From positions 1-64,000 of the forward strand of contig JBBQWQ010000018.1 in assembly GCA_038210445.1 (NCBI GenBank): 64,000 nt of DNA, in the 5' to 3' direction. Both the position numbers and the translations under genes were made by a program. The notes below the pieces were generated by a model. It did no database searches. It was not told where the DNA came from and saw only the letters and a program-made list of their open reading frames with translations. Positions 36,579-46,198 of the stretch are shown piece after piece; position 1 is the stretch's first letter; every line of letters starts with the position of its first letter. The stretch comes from JABFRG01 sp038210445 (GTDB lineage Bacteria; Myxococcota_A; Polyangia; Polyangiales; Polyangiaceae).

Positions 36579-37745
36579 TCAGGCGATGCGTTCGAAGAGG
36601 CCTGCCGCGCCCATGCCGCCACCGATGCACATGCTGACGATGGCGTACTTGCCGCCGCGGCGCTTCAGCTCGTAGAGCGCGGTGGCGGTGAGCTTGGCGC
36701 CGGTGCAGCCGAGCGGGTGACCGAGGGCGATGGCGCCGCCGTTGACGTTCAGCTTCTCGTCGGGAATGCCCAGCGTCTTTTGCACATAGACGCACTGGCT
36801 CCCGAAGGCTTCGTTGATCTCGAAGAGGTCGATGTCCTTCACCGAGAGGCCAGTCTTCTTGAAGAGCTTCTCGATGGCCGGCGCCGGGCCGATGCCCATG
36901 ATCGCCGGGTCGACGCCCACGGTGACGAAGCTGCGGAAGTATCCGAGGCCCTTGACGCCCAAGGAATCGGCCTTCTCCTTGGTCATCAAGAGCGCCGCCG
37001 CCGCGCCGTCGGAGAGGGGCGAAGCGTTGCCGGCGGTGACCGAGCCCTTGGCCGAGAAGGCCGGCTTCAGCGAAGCCAGGCCTTCGGCGGTGGTCTCCGG
37101 GCGAATGAGCTCGTCTTGGCGGAAGTCGAAGGTGATCTTCTTGTCGCCCTCGTAGCGAATGCCCTTCACGGTGACGATCTCTTCGTCGAACTTCTTCGCT
37201 TCCCGCGCCGCCGAGGCCTTCTTCTGGCTCTTCAGGGCGAAGGCGTCTTGCTCCTCGCGGGTGACGTTAAAGCGCGAGGCCACGTTCTCGGCGGTGATGC
37301 CCATGGGCGTGTAGGCCGCGGGAAAGCGCTCCATGGCCTCGGGCGAGGCCGAGAGCTTGTTGCCGGTCATGGGCACCATGCTCATCGACTCTACGCCGCC
37401 CGCGATGACGATATCGTTGGAGCCGATGGCGATGGCGCCGGCGCCCAGCGCGATGGCCTGAAGGCCGCTCGAGCAGAACCGGTTGATGGTCATGGCGCTG
37501 GACTCTTGCGGCAATCCGCCCAGGAGCCCGGCGATGCGCGCCACGTTGAGGCCTTGCTCGCCTTCCGGCATGGCGCAGCCGAGCACCAGGTCTTCCACGT
37601 CTGACGGCTTGACGCCGGGAACGCGCGCGAGCAGGGCGGCGATGACCTCACCCGCGAGCTCGTCGGGACGCTTGTAGGCCAGAGAGCCCTTGAGGGCGCG
37701 ACCGACTGCCGAACGAACCGCTTCGACGATGACGATGTCTTTCAT
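36579..37745 (-). CDS. fadA: Acetyl-CoA acyltransferase (thiolase, beta-oxidation)
   Basis: The 388-residue enzyme has the acyl-binding Cys91 in NRFCSSGLQA, the NEAFGSQ motif, the catalytic His343 in GGAIALGHPLGCTGA and Cys373 in CIGGGMGAAG. It cleaves 3-ketoacyl-CoA with CoA, giving acetyl-CoA. It follows the multifunctional beta-oxidation gene by 37 bp on the same strand, so the two form the usual beta-oxidation pair. Assignment to the degradative class is based on this context. Confidence 0.94.
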   Translation of the reverse strand: MKDIVIVEAVRSAVGRALKGSLAYKRPDELAGEVIAALLARVPGVKPSDVEDLVLGCAMPEGEQGLNVARIAGLLGGLPQESSAMTINRFCSSGLQAIALGAGAIAIGSNDIVIAGGVESMSMVPMTGNKLSASPEAMERFPAAYTPMGITAENVASRFNVTREEQDAFALKSQKKASAAREAKKFDEEIVTVKGIRYEGDKKITFDFRQDELIRPETTAEGLASLKPAFSAKGSVTAGNASPLSDGAAAALLMTKEKADSLGVKGLGYFRSFVTVGVDPAIMGIGPAPAIEKLFKKTGLSVKDIDLFEINEAFGSQCVYVQKTLGIPDEKLNVNGGAIALGHPLGCTGAKLTATALYELKRRGGKYAIVSMCIGGGMGAAGLFERIA

Positions 37746-37782
37746 GTTTCTTCTCGTTTCTCTGTTCGCTTGGGTTCGCGGC

Positions 37783-40152
<2,370 letters not shown>

Positions 40153-40397
40153 GCGTTCTCTCCCTGCATCCTGAGTGACGTTGCGCGATGGGTTTCGATG
40201 CCCACGCGACAAGCGACGTTTTACCGCTGGGGTTGTACCGTAGGCCGCGGCTTCGGGCGCCGAAATAACGCACTGCGCGTCCGGCGCTCCGGCAATTTTT
40301 GCGCGCGAAACGCGAGCGGTCGGAACCTGGCACCGAGCGGTCCCCCAGCCCACCCCAGTGGGCGAAGGAAAAGGCGCCGAAAAGCGTCCAATGGTTC

Positions 40398-42119
40398 ATG
40401 AATCCTCAGGCCTCGCCCTCCGCCCCGTCGGCCTTCCGCGCCGACCCCTCGGAATCGCTTCGCTACCATTCCGCTTCGCCGTACCGTTCGGTGCCCCAAT
40501 GGTTGACGCCGGGCATGTTTCCGGCGAGCGGGCCGCGTCGTGCCAGCGCCCGCGAGCTCCTGGCCTTGGCGCTGTGGGTGGCCCTCTTCGACGTGGCGCT
40601 CTGGCAGCGGCCCGGTGGGTATGGCTTCGCAGCGGCCTTCGGGCTCGCGCCGCTGCTGCTCCTGCTTGGTGTGCACAATGCACGTTTCTCGGCGCGCCCC
40701 TTCGTGCTCATGGGTCTTGCGTCGCTCACCGCGCTCCGCTGCGCCTACGCGCCTTCGCCGGTGTTGGTCGCGTCTTCCTTCCTGCTCTTGTTCGTCTCGG
40801 CGCTCACGCTGCGGGTCCGCAGCGTCGACCTTCCGATGTTCGTCCGGGCCTTTTTGGCTGGATTTCCGCTGTTTTTCATAAGGCAGACCGCCTTCGCTCG
40901 GGCCCTCCGGCCGCGCATCCGCAAGCCTGCGCTGGCTCGCCTCGGGCTCACGGCGGGCATTCCGATCCTCCTGGTGGGCGTCTTCGGAGGCATCTTTGCG
41001 CTGGCCAACCCGGTGCTTCAGGCGGCCCTCTCGCGGGTGCTGGCGGTGGTGACCATCCCGGTGCCCAACGTGCTTCGTCTGCTCTTCTGGTGCGTCCTCA
41101 TCGCCGCCGGCGCGCTCTTCCTGCGGCCGCCGGTGGCCTTGCCGCGGGCCGAGCCTTCGGCGCACGCGGAGCGCTCGGCGCTCACCGACACCATCGCCAA
41201 GAACGCTTTGGTCGCGCTCAACGCGCTCTTCTTCGGGTACAACGCCCTCGACGCCGCATACCTGTGGGCCGGCTCGCCGCCGCCCGGTACGGATACGCAA
41301 CACTACGCCCACGCCGGCACGTTCTGGCTCACGGTGGCGCTCCTGTCGGCCACGGGAACGCTCTGCGCCTTCTTCCGGCGGAGCACGCAGGCTCCTTCGA
41401 AACTGCTCAAGCTCCTGGCCTACGCGTGGCTCGGTCAGTCGCTGTTGCTCGCGGCGGGAACCTATCGGCGTCTGGGCATGCACGTGGCCTTCAGCGGACT
41501 CTCCGATCTGCGCATCGTCGGCATCCTCGGCATCACCCTGGTGGTCTCTGGCCTCGGTTTCGTTGCGTGGAAAGTACACACGAACAAGAGCGCGCCCTGG
41601 CTCCTCCTTCGCATGGCCGAGGCGCTCGCCCTGGCCACGGTGCTCTACGGCTGGCTCCCCACCCACCGCATCGCCGCCGAATTCAACGCGATTCGCGTGG
41701 CGCAGGGCGAGATGCGGCCGCTCCTTCACGCCTTCCGTCATGCCCACGAGAACGAGTCGGCGCCGGTGCTCGTTCGCTATCTCGATCACCGCGACGCACG
41801 GGTGCGGGCGGGCGTGGCCGCCATCCTTCTCGACACTCTCGACGGCGACACCGGCCGCGAGGGCTCGTGGAGCCGCGACGACGTGGCTGCCCGCGACATG
41901 CGCCAGGCGCTCCTGGCAGCGCGGCCCAAGCTCGAGGCCACGCTCGGCAACACCGGCACGTGCGCCCGGACCCGCGCCCGGGAGGCGCTGCTCGATCTGG
42001 TGAACCGCGAAAGCGCCGGCGGCGACGTGCTCGACACGGTCGACGCCACCAGCCGGCAGGGCCGGAGCGATCCCTACGGCGGCTGCAGCGACTTCCCAAT
42101 GCGCAGCGATCGCCAGTAG
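40398..42119 (+). CDS. Polytopic membrane protein, DUF4173/DUF4153-like
   Basis: The 573-residue protein has about 11-12 hydrophobic segments. The family-type segment FFGYNALDAAYLWAG followed by HYAHAGTFWLTVALL is typical of DUF4173 proteins. A soluble C-terminal tail of about 130 residues has a HEAT-like tone (VLVRYLDHRDARVRAGVAAIL). ATG 40398 gives a soluble Ser/Pro-rich N terminus; a later start near MFPASGP is possible. The function of the family is unknown. Confidence 0.8.
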   Translation: MNPQASPSAPSAFRADPSESLRYHSASPYRSVPQWLTPGMFPASGPRRASARELLALALWVALFDVALWQRPGGYGFAAAFGLAPLLLLLGVHNARFSARPFVLMGLASLTALRCAYAPSPVLVASSFLLLFVSALTLRVRSVDLPMFVRAFLAGFPLFFIRQTAFARALRPRIRKPALARLGLTAGIPILLVGVFGGIFALANPVLQAALSRVLAVVTIPVPNVLRLLFWCVLIAAGALFLRPPVALPRAEPSAHAERSALTDTIAKNALVALNALFFGYNALDAAYLWAGSPPPGTDTQHYAHAGTFWLTVALLSATGTLCAFFRRSTQAPSKLLKLLAYAWLGQSLLLAAGTYRRLGMHVAFSGLSDLRIVGILGITLVVSGLGFVAWKVHTNKSAPWLLLRMAEALALATVLYGWLPTHRIAAEFNAIRVAQGEMRPLLHAFRHAHENESAPVLVRYLDHRDARVRAGVAAILLDTLDGDTGREGSWSRDDVAARDMRQALLAARPKLEATLGNTGTCARTRAREALLDLVNRESAGGDVLDTVDATSRQGRSDPYGGCSDFPMRSDRQ

Positions 42120-42367
42120 GGGTCGCCGAGGGCGAGCCGCGCCCCTTCGAGGTCTGCGGGGGGTTCCGTGGCCGCGGTGCGGGGCGCCACTGCGTCGTCA
42201 TCGTCGCGCGGAAGAAACAAGCTCACCACGCCTGCAACGCAGAACGCGTTGAACAGGACCACGCCCAGGGAGCGCCGGAGCCGAGACGCAACGGACGGAG
42301 GAGCGGGCATCACCTCGTGGAAAAACGGCACCGCGCAGCCAAGCTTGAGCGAATTCCACGGGCCCAT
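42074..42367 (-). CDS. Possible small single-pass membrane protein
   Basis: A 97-residue frame (78 residues if ATG 42310 is used) encodes one clear transmembrane helix (SLGVVLFNAFCVAGVVSLFL) between a basic and an acidic segment. It overlaps the 3' end of the DUF4173-like gene by 46 bp. Helix, charge distribution and the otherwise empty region support it, but no homologous motif is known and it may be spurious. Confidence 0.4.
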   Translation of the reverse strand: MGPWNSLKLGCAVPFFHEVMPAPPSVASRLRRSLGVVLFNAFCVAGVVSLFLPRDDDDAVAPRTAATEPPADLEGARLALGDPYWRSLRIGKSLQPP

Positions 42368-42459
42368 GGTTGTTCTTGCTTCGCTGGATTCCTGTGTTAC
42401 ACGAACCCACAATTCTTCCTGACGCCGTACTTCGGCGCTCTCCCCGCTTCGAGGTTTTC

Positions 42460-43014
42460 ATGAACGCGCTCAAACTCTCGGCTCTGCTTCTCGCTCTCTC
42501 CCTCGTGGGCACCGGGTGCGCCGCAGAAACCGCCGACAACGCCGACGAAGACACCACCGCCGACGAGCTCCGGGTCTCCGCCCTGGCCGGCACCTGGGAG
42601 GGCACCGGCACCATCAAGAGCATCGAGTTCACCCACAAGTTGGCGCAGACGCTGGGCGGCGGGCTCCGCGGTCACGAGTTCAATGCCTCGGTCGACGCCA
42701 ACATTCGCTGTGTGCGCGCCCCCTGCCCGTCCACCCTCGACGTCACCGGCGTCTTCAAGACCAGCGGCGCCAACCTCACGCTCGCCTCGTTCGACCGCCC
42801 GTCGTACGCCTTCGCGCAGATCCTCGGCGACTACACCGCCAAGATCGACGCCGCGGGGACGCAGCTCACCCTCACGAAGACCGACGACGGCAAAGTGGCC
42901 GTGTTCAAAAAGGCCGGCATCAAGTGCGGCACCACTACCTGCGCGAGCGGCCTCTACTGCTGCAACCCGCTGCGGAACATGTGCGCCAAGCCGGGCATGA
43001 TGTGCATCCAGTGA
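42460..43014 (+). CDS. Small lipoprotein with C-terminal Cys cluster
   Basis: The 184-residue protein begins at ATG 42460 and has the lipobox GTGC, then an acidic linker. A beta-barrel-like middle (LAGTWEGTGTIKSIEF) could be lipocalin-like. The Cys-rich end CGTTTCASGLYCCNPLRNMC probably forms disulfides. Function unknown; envelope-located. Confidence 0.72.
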   Translation: MNALKLSALLLALSLVGTGCAAETADNADEDTTADELRVSALAGTWEGTGTIKSIEFTHKLAQTLGGGLRGHEFNASVDANIRCVRAPCPSTLDVTGVFKTSGANLTLASFDRPSYAFAQILGDYTAKIDAAGTQLTLTKTDDGKVAVFKKAGIKCGTTTCASGLYCCNPLRNMCAKPGMMCIQ

Positions 43015-43080
43015 ACGCCTGATTCCCCCCACAACGTCCAGTGGAGACGTAATCGCCGCGAGACCATGCTAGGCTCTGCC

Positions 43081-43998
43081 ATGCTCTCGCGGCGCTTTTT
43101 CGTGGTCACGTTGGTGGTGGCGGTGGGCTGCGACCCCCTCGATGGCGGCATCGTGGGAGCCCCAGACGCGGACCCGGTGACCAACCCGGCGCGAGACAGC
43201 GGCCCCGCCCCGGTGGATGCGGCCACGCCCGTAGATGCGGGGCTCGACGCGGTGGCCTCCCGAGACGCCGGCGATGCGTCCGCGTTCTCGTGCGCCCCCA
43301 TCACCGGCACCTTCGACAAGGCCGACTGGTTCGCGCAGGGCAGCGCGCAGCTCATGCCCGCAGCCGTTCCCCCGTTCGCGAAGCTCACCAGCGGCGGATC
43401 GCAGGCCGGCGTCGTCTACTGGAAGGAGGTTCCGCTGCCGGTGACCTTCACCAGCAAGGTCGACTTCCGCTTCGCCGAGGCGGCCGGTACCTCGGGCCTC
43501 ACGTTCATCATCGGCAAGTGGGGCACCGCGAATCCCCCCACCCCCACCGCGGGGGCGAGCGGGGGCTCGCTGGCGTTCTGCGGCCTTCGCGGCACCTTTA
43601 GCGCGGGCTACGCGGTGTTCCTCGACGCCTTCGACGAGCAGACCGCGCCGGAGACAGCCATCGGCGAGCTACGCATCGCAAAGCTCCCGATCGGCGACTG
43701 CACCACCAACGGCCCGCGCCTGGCGGTGGCGCGTCCGGTGGGGCTGAGCGCCGCGCTGCGCGATACCAAGAGCCACACATTGTCTGTAAAGTACACCGAT
43801 AAGGGCGACGGCAACGCCACCGTAGAAGTCGCCGTCGATGCCCTCACGCCCGTGGTGTACAGTGGCGCGCGGCAGCTCGTCACCGGCGACCCGACGTACT
43901 TCGGCGTGGGAGCCAGCAGCTACGGACAGGGCGGCACGCCGGTAAGCGACACGGTCTCGCTCTTCCGGGTCGAAGACTGCACGCCGCGCGATCGCTGA
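43081..43998 (+). CDS. Lipoprotein with L-type lectin/concanavalin-like fold
   Basis: The 305-residue product has a signal peptide (AVGC), an Asp/Ala/Val linker and a domain with strand pattern typical of jelly-roll lectins: VDFRFAEAAGTSGLTFIIG, YAVFLDAFDEQTAP and VSDTVSLFRVEDC. In such folds the Asp in FLDAFDE often binds Ca2+. It may bind a carbohydrate at the surface. ATG 43081 fits better than 43066 because it starts the signal peptide. Confidence 0.68.
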   Translation: MLSRRFFVVTLVVAVGCDPLDGGIVGAPDADPVTNPARDSGPAPVDAATPVDAGLDAVASRDAGDASAFSCAPITGTFDKADWFAQGSAQLMPAAVPPFAKLTSGGSQAGVVYWKEVPLPVTFTSKVDFRFAEAAGTSGLTFIIGKWGTANPPTPTAGASGGSLAFCGLRGTFSAGYAVFLDAFDEQTAPETAIGELRIAKLPIGDCTTNGPRLAVARPVGLSAALRDTKSHTLSVKYTDKGDGNATVEVAVDALTPVVYSGARQLVTGDPTYFGVGASSYGQGGTPVSDTVSLFRVEDCTPRDR

Positions 43999-43999
43999 G

Positions 44000-44665
44000 T
44001 CAGGGCGAGGGGGCGATGCTCACGACGACGCGCTCGCAGATGGAGAGCTGCTCTTCGGCGGCCACCTTCGGGTGCAGGATGTCGCCCAGGGTGGTGCAGG
44101 TCGCGCGCAGGGCTTTGCCTGGCATGAACGCGCCGGCCAGCGCGTAGACCGCGCTGTCGTACCCCTCGGCGCCGGTGCGCACGCGGTATCCGTCGAGGGT
44201 GGGCGTGCGCACGCGCTCGGCGAAGGCCTCTTGCTCTGCGAAGCTCGCTTCGGTCTGCCCGGGAAACAAGGTGGGAAAGAAGGTCTCGCCGCGGAAGACG
44301 TCGATGGCCGCGCCCTTCTGCTGGGTGATGACCAGGGCGAAACGGTGCTTCGGCGCGTTCTTCTGGCCGCTCAGCCCTTCGCGCGCGAGGGTGCTCTCGA
44401 GCCTCACCACCGCGCCCTGCTCGGAGGCGACGAAGGTGGCGCCGGGATACCGCACGACGAACCCGAGCTTGGTCGCAAGCGTCGACCAGTCGGCGGGGAT
44501 GGCGGCGGCCACCTTGGGGAGCGCCGCGGGCGTGGTGCTGGGCGTCGATGCGGGCGCCGCGACTGCCGGCGGTCCCGGGCGCGCCTGCGGTCGGCCCACG
44601 TCCTTACTGCAGCCCGCCGCAAACAGGGCGAGCAGGGGGGCCGCAACCGTGCGCATGACAGCCAT
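44000..44665 (-). CDS. Lipoprotein, about 221 residues
   Basis: The leader (ATG 44665 or 44656) ends at the lipobox AAGC. A Pro/Ala-rich linker precedes a beta-rich domain (WSTLATKLGFVVRYPGATFVAS, VRTGAEGYDSAVYALAG). I do not recognise it. The position downstream of the three small paralogues on the same strand could mean cotranscription, but the 234-bp gap and repeated motifs in it argue for a separate promoter. Confidence 0.62.
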   Translation of the reverse strand: MAVMRTVAAPLLALFAAGCSKDVGRPQARPGPPAVAAPASTPSTTPAALPKVAAAIPADWSTLATKLGFVVRYPGATFVASEQGAVVRLESTLAREGLSGQKNAPKHRFALVITQQKGAAIDVFRGETFFPTLFPGQTEASFAEQEAFAERVRTPTLDGYRVRTGAEGYDSAVYALAGAFMPGKALRATCTTLGDILHPKVAAEEQLSICERVVVSIAPSP

Positions 44666-44802
44666 GTAGCACGCGCCGGTTAGTGCCCGGAGGTCGGCGG
44701 CCCCGCCACTGCGGGCGGAAGCGGGGGCCCACCGGCACGAGAGCCCGACGCATCGCAGCGGGGCGCAGCGAAGCAACCCGCCGAAAAGTTCTGCGTGGCG
44801 CA

Positions 44803-44897
44803 GAAAGTTCAATGTCGGTCATCCCGCTGCTGGTCGAATTCGCGAATTCGTTCAGAAATTCTCATCGCGAGGTCTGCAAGAAGTTCAATGTCGGTGG
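44803..44897. repeat. Direct repeat pair (agttcaatgtcggt) in intergenic DNA
   Basis: The 14-mer agttcaatgtcggt occurs at about 44806 and 44882, 76 bp apart, with partial similarity beyond. It lies between the third small paralogue and the lipoprotein gene. It could be an operator pair or a duplication scar. Confidence 0.7.
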
Positions 44898-44904
44898 GCT
44901 CAAA
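44809..44904 (-). pseudogene. Possible remnant of a GAF-domain C terminus
   Basis: One minus-strand frame reads FEPTDIELLADLAMRISERI followed by REFDQQRD and a stop. The pattern resembles the last helix of GAF domains, where Asp-x-x-Leu-Leu and a coiled helix are common. Upstream, this frame is only the shadow of the third small paralogue. The match is short and may be accidental. Confidence 0.25.
44835..44850. promoter_or_regulatory. 16-bp perfect palindrome
   Basis: cgaattcgcgaattcg is its own reverse complement and is unusually AT-containing for this GC-rich DNA. It lies between the two copies of the direct repeat. A dimeric regulator could bind here, but nothing links it to a specific protein. 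Confidence 0.4.
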
Positions 44905-45295
44905 GCCCGTCGCGGACCTCCGGCGTGCGCGAGATGTGGGGGGCCCGCATGCCGCCGGCGACGGCGCGGGGCGGGTGCGGGTTGGGCACCAGGCGGACGG
45001 TCGTGGGCACCGGGGTCGGCGGAAAGCCATCGGCGATCGCCGGCAAGGGCTCCGGCTCGGCGGTCGCGGTGAGGGTCCGCGAAGCCGCCGCGTGGGTCCG
45101 CGCTTCGCCGGCCAGCGTGGCGGATGCTCCGGGCGCCAGCGCTGCCATCAAGGTGCCGGCCGCCAGGACCCCCGTGGCAACCGCCGCCGCCACGCGCCCC
45201 GTCGCGGCCTTCGACCGCCCGACCGGGGCCACGGCGCGCACGGCATCTGTGCACTGGCGCGTCTCGAGCTGCTGCGGGGCTTGCTTCTTCTGCAC
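44900..45295 (-). CDS. Small TM-anchored paralogue 3 (candidate radical SAM substrate)
   Basis: The product has 131 residues from GTG 45295, chosen by alignment with the two paralogues (a GTG at 45310 would add five residues). It has a basic N terminus (QKKQAPQQLETR), one transmembrane helix ending AAGTLMAALAP, a variable linker (about 58-90) and the motif VPTTVRLVPNPHPP at 96-109. The tail RAVAGGMRAPHISRTPEVRDGL is longer than in its siblings. Positive charge before the helix predicts that the motif ends outside the cytosol. It is the third of three tandem genes after a radical SAM/SPASM enzyme. Confidence 0.75.
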   Translation of the reverse strand: MQKKQAPQQLETRQCTDAVRAVAPVGRSKAATGRVAAAVATGVLAAGTLMAALAPGASATLAGEARTHAAASRTLTATAEPEPLPAIADGFPPTPVPTTVRLVPNPHPPRAVAGGMRAPHISRTPEVRDGL

Positions 45296-45820
45296 GTCCG
45301 TCAGACGCACGTGGCGAAGCGAAGTTCCATGCTTTCAGCGGTCGAATCGCGGGGCCACGGGCTTGCCCCCGAGATGGGGCGGGTGCGGGTTCGGCACCAC
45401 GCGCACCGTGGTGGGCACCGCGGCCGCGGGAAATGAGGGCGCCGCAACGGGCGCCGGGTCGGCGGGGTCCGCGAGCGATCGCTCAACCCCCGCCGCGCCG
45501 CGGACCTCCGGCGTCACCACGCGCAGCGGGCAGCTCGGGGCCAGCGCCGCCATGAGCACCCCCGCCGCCAGAATTCCGCTCGCTGCCAGCGCTCCACCCA
45601 CCGTTAGGCCAAACGCGAGGGGCGAAACCGGCCGCGCAGGGTCGGTCGGTCCGCGAGCTTCGAGCCGGCTCGGCGGCGTCTTCTTCAGAACCATCCGCCT
45701 TGTACGCGTGGCCGCCGGCAACGATCTCTGGCCCAGCTACAGCTCGTTCATGGGCACCATCATGGCGCCCCCGAGCCGTGGCGGGTGGGGGTTGGGGACC
45801 ACGCGCACCGTGGTGGGCAC
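44969..45820 (-). repeat. Three 42-bp direct repeats encoding the shared motif
   Basis: The motif-coding segments lie at 45779-45820, 45377-45418 and 44969-45010, about 400 bp apart. They are similar at DNA level as well as protein level and are better conserved than the linkers between them. They reflect tandem gene duplication with retention of the motif. Confidence 0.85.
45335..45694 (-). CDS. Small TM-anchored paralogue 2 (candidate radical SAM substrate)
   Basis: The product has 119 residues from ATG 45694, aligned with the sibling start; an in-frame start at 45721 would add nine residues. N terminus MVLKKTPPSRLEARGP, transmembrane helix ending AAGVLMAALAP, a linker with one Cys after the helix, and the motif VPTTVRVVPNPHPP at residues 93-106 followed by HLGG. 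It lies 42 bp after the first paralogue and 39 bp before the third. Its core has His in the place of Arg after the final Pro. Confidence 0.75.
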   Translation of the reverse strand: MVLKKTPPSRLEARGPTDPARPVSPLAFGLTVGGALAASGILAAGVLMAALAPSCPLRVVTPEVRGAAGVERSLADPADPAPVAAPSFPAAAVPTTVRVVPNPHPPHLGGKPVAPRFDR

Positions 45821-46126
45821 GGGAGCCGCGGGAAACCGCGTCAGGATGATCTCCGCAAGTGGCGGCGGCTCCTCGGCCAAGGCGCGCACCGCCACCGAGG
45901 CCCCGCGCAGCTCTTCACCGGAGATCGCAGGGGAGCGCGGAAGCGCCAGCGCCGCCATGAGCGCACCCGCCGACAGAATCGTGACCCCCACCCCCACCGC
46001 CACGGCCACCGGCCTCGGGCCGCGGCTGCCCGCGTCGGGCGAAGGCGAGGACACGGGCGCAAGCGGACGAACCTCGTCGTCGGGGCCTCGATTCGGCAGT
46101 CGCTCGGGCGCTTCCTTCTTCCGCAC
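45737..46126 (-). CDS. Small TM-anchored paralogue 1 (candidate radical SAM substrate)
   Basis: The product has 129 residues. GTG 46126 is preceded by AAGGA. N terminus MRKKEAPERLPNRGP, one transmembrane helix (about 38-62, ending ALMAALAL), a Ser/Ala/Glu linker and the motif VPTTVRVVPNPHPP at 103-116, then RLGG and a short tail. It is the first gene after the radical SAM enzyme (72-bp gap, same strand). Conservation is highest in the basic N terminus, the helix end and the motif, as expected if these are enzyme-binding and modified parts. Confidence 0.78.
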   Translation of the reverse strand: MRKKEAPERLPNRGPDDEVRPLAPVSSPSPDAGSRGPRPVAVAVGVGVTILSAGALMAALALPRSPAISGEELRGASVAVRALAEEPPPLAEIILTRFPAAPVPTTVRVVPNPHPPRLGGAMMVPMNEL

Positions 46127-46198
46127 GATTCCTTGGACGACTCACCTCGGCAAAAGTTCCACGCGTACGGCCGATGCCGTGTGCGCCAGTGTGTGCGT

